Below are positions 59,601 through 64,000 of a stretch of DNA of 64,000 nucleotides, piece by piece; position 1 is the stretch's first letter, and each line of letters begins with the position of its first letter. This stretch comes from Blastobasis lacticolella (Eukaryota; Arthropoda; Insecta; Lepidoptera; Blastobasidae). The position numbers and the translations under genes are program-made. The stretch is taken from NCBI GenBank assembly GCA_905147135.1, contig LR990056.1, positions 5,900,001 to 5,964,000 of the forward strand. Direction: 5' to 3'. The notes under the pieces were generated by a model. That model ran no database searches. It saw nothing but the letters and a program-made list of their open reading frames with translations, and was not told where the DNA came from.

Positions 59601-62600
59601 TTTACAACGTTGACAATGACTGATGGATTTTGCCCTCTGAATAATTAATAAGTGCTTAATTTAATCCTCGCAGGTAATTAATTATCAGCTTTGATTTACA
59701 GTTACTTATTTGCCACTAGGGGCACTATTCTTGAATCGCGCTACCTGTCTTTTTCACACTCGTGGTAAATTGCTAGAGAACGAAAAGACAGGCATTAGAA
59801 GGCGAACGCTCGCGTGGATGCGAACGATTAAAAAATGGAGCCCCAGGAGCTCTTTTGATGCATGTAGCTGATTTTCTGTTATTGAACCGTACTCTTTGCG
59901 TTGAAATATATAGTTTTTCAAAAACCGCAGGAATCGAGGCGAGCGATAGTTATTAAAAATGTATTGATATAACAAAGACACGCTAAGTTTTACATTAAAC
60001 TAACTTAACATAATTTTAACCTACCTACACTGGATAATTGTAAACTCAAAGTATTTCGCATGTGGGTGAAAGCAACGGTGTATCAAACATAAAAACCGAT
60101 AATTATTTGTATATTTTGCGTGGTATCCGAGAGGCAATAGGTACAATAGCTTGCAGCTAGGAACAATGTTATGATATTGGCAATCTGACCTGACACTAGC
60201 AGCGCCATGCACGAATATGTTTGTATGTTCCTCCATATAGCGACGGTCTTCCTCGGAGACACCCAGGTCTGGCTCTCCAACGTCACCAGCCACAACACGG
60301 ACCTTCTCTAATATCTTATGCAAACCCCCTCTTAAGGCAATTAACTTTTCGAAGAGCTGCAATTAGAATATTCATAAACATGGCGTCAATATCCCGAGCC
60401 GCTTTGGCTTCTACTTTTATAATGCGTACGGCCAAGAAATAGAACACGTTGCCTGCAAGTGTGTTCCCTTATCATTATAATCTTGGCTTCAAGGCTAGAG
60501 TGAATAGGCTGTTCCTTGACAGGTATGCTCCTTTTTCGGCCGCATCGTCACTTACCACCAGGTGATATGGCGGTCAATTGCCTGGCTGTCTAATATTTAA
60601 AAAAAAATTTCGCCGGCGAGGACCCAGAATCCGCTTTGTCCATAATCCAGGATTTGGTAGATCAGGTAATTCCAATGGAGCAACTGCCATCTGACCTCCA
60701 AAACCCTCTTAACAGGGGAACCAGACCAAATTGAATTATAGTTACACATTCAGTGTCCATTCACGATGTTTTCCCTCACAAGAGCTGGACTGGCTAAAAA
60801 TCTATCTATGGATCTGCAATTATAATAATAATTATGTATACTTACAGGATCGGCGAATATTTGAGTAATACGTTCTGAAGGAGTGACTCCTTTCTTCGGT
60901 CTCACTAATAGAATAATCTCTTTGACGTCGGGACATTTTCTGAAATCCACAAATTAATAAAACATTATACCGGACACATACGGACGGGTCGTGCCTGCAA
61001 GATCCCACTTGCAGAACAAAAGACAGTTAATGCTGAGTGGTACACCACCATTTGTTTGCCCAGTGTTTTTGAAAATGTTTGGGAAAAAAGACTAAGAAGT
61101 CGCATCCTTGCTTGGTGCATCATCGCACCATGACAATGCTACAGCGCACACCACGAACAAGACAGTCAGTTTTGGGTTATAAAAAGGTAGAGCTAGTGAC
61201 CCATCCCGCACATAGTCCAGACCTGGCACCATGCGATTGCTTTACTTTCCCAAAAATCAAAGATTTGTTTTGGGGTTTGACATTTACGGGGCCGGAAGAA
61301 CCCGTGATATCTTTCAACCAGACAGAAGGGTTTGACTGAATACAAAAGTGGAGTAGGAAAAGCAACCGTAAATATATTACTTTACATGTAAATCTTTAAA
61401 TATCTTCTGTGAGTGTGTATGTCACTGAACTTCTCTCAAACGACTGGACCGATTTTGATGAAATTTTTTGTGTGTGTTCAAGGGGATCTGGGAATGGTTT
61501 AGATTCACACCTAAGGTGTAGGGTAGGTGTAGGGTAAGTGTAAGGTAGGTGTAGGGTAGGTGTAGGGTAGGTGTAGGGTAAGTGTAAGGTAGGTGTAGGG
61601 TAGATGTAGGGTAGATGTAGGGTAGGTGTAAGGTAGGTGTAAGGTAGGTGTAGGGTAGGTGTAGGGTAAGTGTAAGGTAGGTGTAGGGTAGGTGTAGGGT
61701 AGGTGTAGGGTAAGTGTAAGGTAGGTGTAGGGTAGGTGTAGGGTAGATGTAGGGTAGGTGTAGGGTAGGTGTAGGGTAGGTGTAGGGTAGGTGTAGGGTA
61801 GGTGTAGGGTAGGTGTAGGGTAGGTGTAGGGTAGGTGTAGGGTAAGTGTAGGGTAGGTGTAGGGTAGGTGTAGGGTAGGTGTAGGGTAAGTGTAAGGTAG
61901 GTGTAGGGTAGGTGTAGGGTAAGTGTAAGGTAGGTGTAGGGTAGATGTAGGGTAGGTGTAAGGTAGGTGCAGGGTAGGTGTAGGGTAGGTGTAGGGTAGG
62001 TGTAGGGTAGGTGTAGGGTAGGTGTAGGGTAGGTGTACGGTAGGTGTAGGGCAGGTGTAGGGTTAGAACGCTACGCGAACGAAGTCGCGCCGGGTCCACT
62101 AGTTGCTTTATAAATCAGTTACGTTAAACTTTCAGTGTAACCTACGTATTAGGATGATTCCACTGAAATAAAACGTTATTATAATAGAGCTAGAATAACT
62201 TTACATACCTACGAATAACCTTACAATACATTGACGTATTTGTATGTTCCTCTTTAGAGTACTGATTTTGATATTATATTAAGAAAGACGAATATTCAGA
62301 GCGACGCATGCGGTCGCGGATGAAATTTCGTGTATAGCCAAACTAATAGTTGTGTGACGGAATTATCAAAAGTATGCAGATAATTCTCAGTAAAAGGTCA
62401 GCCATCAGTCTTATACCGTCACATCGTAATAGTCACAGTAATGTCTATGACAAAACTGACAGCAAATTGTCATAAATTCGTCAACAATTGGATGGGCCCG
62501 TGTTCCGTGAATTAAACATTACCACAACACCATAGTTACCTCAAAAGTTTCTCCACAAACACTTTTCCCATGAAGCCTGTGCCGCCTGTGATGGTAACTG

Positions 62601-62694
62601 TCTGCCCGGAGAAGGTGGCTGACACCCGGTCAGGCATCGCCAAGAGCCTCTCATTCCCTTCGATCAGATTCTGTGGGATTACCTTCTGTGGCAT
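50668..62694 (-). CDS. FAR: Fatty acyl-CoA reductase (13 coding exons)
   Basis: Coding exons, 5' to 3': 62540-62694, 60846-60939, 60190-60356, 59005-59095, 57906-58051, 57345-57457, 56839-56910, 54862-54982, 53839-53958, 53536-53673, 52663-52817, 52057-52162, 50668-50746. All are GT-AG with matching phases, giving 518 residues, the usual family length. The enzyme reduces fatty acyl-CoA to fatty alcohol with NADPH (waxes, ether lipids, in moths also pheromone alcohols). The Rossmann motif TGGTGFMGK is at 36-44. The substrate-side STAYC is at 175-179, and the catalytic Tyr227/Lys231 pair (YTYTK) is at 227-231. The C-terminal FAR_C region (~360-460) ends in a hydrophobic helix (residues ~493-518) that likely anchors it to ER or peroxisomal membrane. 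Exon 10's donor (GTCAGT) was chosen by phase. Whether it is a pheromone-gland or housekeeping FAR cannot be told from sequence alone. Confidence 0.88.
50885..50990 (-). repeat. LINE 3'-end fragment in FAR intron 12
   Basis: 'ttattgtacacaagattgtt ... cagacacaacaggcc' matches the piece at 35945-36025. Confidence 0.45.
51196..51454. mobile_element. 259-bp MITE in FAR intron 12
   Basis: Inverted ends of about 37 bases, beginning CGTAGAGnTCGTCTAnTC and continuing 'taaaatgac.cgccccacta', with only a few mismatches between arms. It is non-coding. Confidence 0.7.
51790..51905 (+). pseudogene. LINE ORF2 C-terminal scrap
   Basis: One frame reads 'RISIAIQRGNAASFLGTIPG', a C-terminal motif type seen in arthropod LINE ORF2s, then 'DDFLNFLYMF'. 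It is isolated in FAR intron 12 without a reverse transcriptase. Confidence 0.45.
52181..52252. repeat. Diverged palindrome related to 12364-12461
   Basis: Shares TACCGCGTACCTTT, and the arms 'gggtttcttaccgc' and 'gcggtaagaaacc' pair. It starts 19 bases upstream of the FAR exon 12 acceptor. Confidence 0.55.
52465..52545 (-). repeat. tRNA-derived SINE head fragment
   Basis: Retains the B box (reverse complement of 'ggaatcgaacccgggacct') but has lost part of the A-box side ('ctgcatggagcactgaacc') and the whole body. It lies in FAR intron 11. Confidence 0.6.
54020..54180. repeat. Interspersed repeat family E, copy 2
   Basis: Matches 29975-30125 across 'gatggtaagcggtaactgtc' and 'gcctgtaattgcgctggct'. 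It lies in FAR intron 8. Confidence 0.6.
54202..54450 (-). repeat. tRNA-derived SINE, copy 5
   Basis: Full-length, very similar to 32992-33250, with intact B box and a tail against an AAAT run at 54184-54199. It lies in FAR intron 8. Confidence 0.85.
55041..55188. mobile_element. Small MITE with CGCCTCGAGTCGA ends
   Basis: Inverted ends CGCCTCGAGTCGA at about 55042 and its reverse complement ending near 55195. The interior is AT-rich. The same terminal sequence caps the right arm of the inverted repeat at 56336. Confidence 0.5.
55195..56335. repeat. Large inverted repeat (178-bp arms) in FAR intron 7
   Basis: Arms 55195-55372 and 56158-56335 are near-identical reverse complements. Each arm holds two ~50-base direct sub-repeats sharing 'cgcgattctacacaatat'. 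The spacer holds a family C SINE (55415-55785) and 370 bases of unique sequence with many 'gaccaaggt/ggtcaacc' pairs. Confidence 0.75.
55415..55785 (-). repeat. tRNA-derived SINE family C, copy inside the inverted repeat
   Basis: B-box-like GGGTTTGAATCCC on the minus strand near 55708-55720; the body matches 14405-14760. Confidence 0.65.
56598..56803. mobile_element. 206-bp MITE with perfect 29-bp TIRs
   Basis: 56598-56626 and 56775-56803 are exact inverted copies (outer end ATGCGCTTATTACAC). The right end is 35 bases from the exon 7 donor of FAR. A diverged relative is at 57640-57800. Confidence 0.8.
57060..57190 (+). pseudogene. LINE ORF2 scrap
   Basis: A short frame reads 'YIEGKRDRGRLPTRWTD', a motif type typical of RTE-like ORF2 C-terminal regions. 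It lies in FAR intron 6. Confidence 0.45.
57640..57800. mobile_element. Diverged copy of the 56598 MITE
   Basis: Shares 'gcgcttattaca', 'agaagcaaaaagc', 'gagcaaatc' and 'ggtccatttttgtatca'. The right TIR is degraded. It lies in FAR intron 5. Confidence 0.55.
58083..58347 (-). repeat. Interspersed repeat family B, copy 4
   Basis: Reverse-oriented full-length copy starting 31 bases upstream of the FAR exon 5 acceptor, in intron 4. It is paired with the opposite copy at 58658-58951. Confidence 0.8.
58658..58951 (+). repeat. Interspersed repeat family B, copy 5
   Basis: Forward-oriented copy in the same intron, with a ~30-base internal duplication-like extension near 58830-58860. Confidence 0.75.
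59713..59850. mobile_element. MITE family G, copy 3
   Basis: Ends GGGGCac and ggaGCCCC; the interior has 'gctacctgtctttttcacac' against 'aaaagacaggcattag' and 'gcgtggatgcgaacg'. It lies in FAR intron 3. Confidence 0.6.
60415..60605 (+). repeat. Interspersed repeat family D, copy 3
   Basis: Shares 'cacgttgcctgcaagtgtgt', 'aataggctgttcc' and 'ccaggtgatatggcggtcaa' and ends in an A run (60599-60607). It lies in FAR intron 2. Confidence 0.6.
60620..60790 (-). repeat. SINE family C fragment
   Basis: 'ccataatccaggatttggta ... gcaactgccatctgacctcc'; the tRNA-like head is missing. It lies in FAR intron 2, ending about 55 bases from exon 2. Confidence 0.5.
61020..61345 (+). pseudogene. Mariner-like transposase fragment
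   Basis: The frame at 61079-61339 ends in motifs of mariner transposases: 'VELVTHPAHSPDLAPCDCF', containing the last catalytic Asp of a DD34D triad, then 'FPKIKDLFWG' and 'FTGPEEPV'. The N-terminal DNA-binding part and first two catalytic Asp residues are absent. It lies in FAR intron 1. Confidence 0.7.
61390..62103 (+). repeat. Lepidopteran repeat carrying an expanded 11-bp minisatellite
   Basis: The outer repeat starts 'cttctgtgagtgtgtatgtc ... ctggaccgattttgatgaaa' and ends 'cgcgaacgaagtcgcgccgg'. About 50 copies of GGGTAGGTGTA fill 61514-62064, with frequent variants (GGGTAAGTGTA, AGGTAGGTGTA, GGGTAGATGTA). It lies in FAR intron 1, 440 bases from exon 1. Confidence 0.85.
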
Positions 62695-63479
62695 CTTGAA
62701 CCAGCTTCAGACAAAAAGCAGTCTGTGGAATGGAAAAAGATATTACTAAATCCTATAAATAAGCTGACAGTCTACTAGATGGAAAACTATAGAAGAAGAA
62801 AGAAAAGACATCTGATACACATAGCACACTACGACACAATAACAAAAAGTGCGAAACGAAACGATCGTGCTCGCGCTCTGAATCTTTCGCGAATAAATTA
62901 AAACGAATTATGGATGCTATGGAAGAGGAACACCCTCGTCAGCGAGTACGTCGTGTCATCGAGTCCTCGTCCTCGTCATTGTCATCCACGACGTGGGAAA
63001 GCACGCCAGCTCAGAACGAACAACAAGGTAGACAGAAAAAAAATTGAATAAATTACAATACAATTCTTTTTATTTACTTTAAGCTGACATCTGGTACGGA
63101 GATCTAATGCAATTCAAAAGAGTTAGCAATGTTTAGGGTACTTCCTAGACCATGCAACTACATACAGGCTGCTCCTGAGTGATAAATTTTAAATCGTTGA
63201 TTATTCGGTATACTAATAAATACTGGACTGATTGTTATGATACTTGGCAGTTTTGATTTAAATACCTTACTCAACTAGTAGTATTCGACTTTGTCCAGAG
63301 CGTAAGGACACCTGTATAATAATGGTAGCCAATAAACAATTGCAGAGCCGCATTGTCTCTAATTTTGGCACCTATCATATTATAATCTGAATACTTCGGC
63401 TTTGTTCGTGTTCAGACTTCGGCCTCCGGCTCTGAAAGATGATACTACTTGGGATACCAATTAGTAAAGCACTTGGTAC
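62695..63479. other. Upstream region of FAR
   Basis: A possible 5'-UTR acceptor (minus-strand ATTCCACAG) lies at about 62726-62734, so transcription probably starts further up in a non-coding exon. A Ser-rich open stretch at 62910-63045 has no family match. Confidence 0.35.
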
Positions 63480-63995
63480 CCCAATGAAAATGTATCCCTT
63501 GAAACATGGTCTAAAAAGTATATTACCCTGTCTAAAATTAAAATAGCCAATATTGAGATCTCACCATCACAAATAGTCATTAAAATTCCTAATCTAATAA
63601 AAACTTCGTGATTAGGCTGCTCCCAAACAGTTTTTCACCTATCATTCTTTGAACATACCTGATACATGCCCTGCAAAGACATTGATCTACTACATGAATA
63701 AAACAGCACAATTAAGATATACAGATGCACTATTCATTAGCTTCAGACAACCGCATTCAGAAATTTCAACACAGACATTGAGCCGGTGGATCAATAAATA
63801 GAAGAATATTAATATTCTTAAAGATAGTGGTATCGATGTCGCTATATTTTCTGCTCACAGCACGCGGCATGCGTCAACATCTCAGGCGCATAAACAAGGC
63901 ATAAATATAGATTGCAACTGCACGCTGGAGTGGGACATCGAATACATTTAGTCAATTCTATCACAGAACAATCGTTAACAATGATCATACCTCCC
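63480..63995 (+). pseudogene. Tyrosine-recombinase retroelement (DIRS-like) fragment, frameshifted
   Basis: Across several frames the order is that of a tyrosine recombinase C-terminal domain: 'PSQIVIKIPN', 'LFISFRQPH', 'TLSRWIN', the catalytic box 'FSAHSTRHASTSQAHKQG', and 'RWSGTSNTFSQFYHR' with the nucleophile Tyr. Stops and frameshifts separate the parts. No reverse transcriptase is visible, and the element may continue past the window, so Crypton or Ngaro relatives cannot be excluded. Confidence 0.6.
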
Positions 63996-64000
63996 TGGCT

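Noticed and set aside
61514..62064. CRISPR array or telomeric repeat
   Set aside because: Units are contiguous without spacers, and the unit differs from the insect telomere TTAGG. The genome is eukaryotic.
61422..62099. Minus-strand 225-codon frame of repeated Leu-His-Leu-Pro-Tyr-Thr units
   Set aside because: It is a by-product of the 11-bp minisatellite: three units make 33 bases, so one frame stays open. No promoter, splice or family support.
62910..63045. Ser-rich coding exon upstream of FAR
   Set aside because: Open stretch of ~45 codons without family match or matching splice partner; may be part of the neighbouring retroelement debris.

Overview
The window reads as nuclear DNA of a moth or butterfly (Lepidoptera). 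The bulk sequence is AT-rich. Its two host genes are split into many small exons with GT-AG introns. The intergenic DNA is packed with tRNA-derived SINEs, CR1-like and RTE-like LINE pieces, small terminal-inverted-repeat (TIR) elements and a long DNA transposon. The clade call is an inference from repeat style, gene structure and the bracovirus-like insert; no species is claimed.

Layout. 1-33 kb is gene-poor and repeat-rich. It holds a ~7.4 kb Academ-like DNA transposon with ~0.47 kb TIRs (about 1440-8850), several small TIR elements, and a nearly full-length CR1-like LINE on the minus strand (22.8-26.1 kb). No host gene could be supported there. 33.3-45.8 kb is one minus-strand gene of 8 coding exons for a secreted chymotrypsin/brachyurin-like serine protease of 482 residues. 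Its catalytic domain is followed by an unusual ~195-residue acidic Ser/Glu/Pro/Val tail made of 13-residue repeats. 45.8-50.6 kb is repeats. 50.67-62.69 kb is a minus-strand gene of 13 coding exons for a fatty acyl-CoA reductase (FAR, 518 residues) with many mobile elements in its introns. The window ends in a degenerate tyrosine-recombinase retroelement.

The most striking find is inside the 7.3 kb first intron of the protease gene. Two intronless genes lie head to head there: a protein tyrosine phosphatase (PTP) ORF of about 294 codons broken by one in-frame stop, and an intact 177-residue ankyrin-repeat (I-kappa-B-like) protein. This pairing is the signature of bracoviruses of parasitoid wasps, so the block is best read as a bracovirus-derived insertion fixed in the host genome. 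The PTP looks dying or dead; the ankyrin gene keeps its ORF, a TATA box and an initiator, so it could still be expressed.

The protease and the FAR are neighbours on one strand but show no sign of a shared function. All exon models were built by hand from splice sites and codon phase, and every junction is phase-consistent in both genes.
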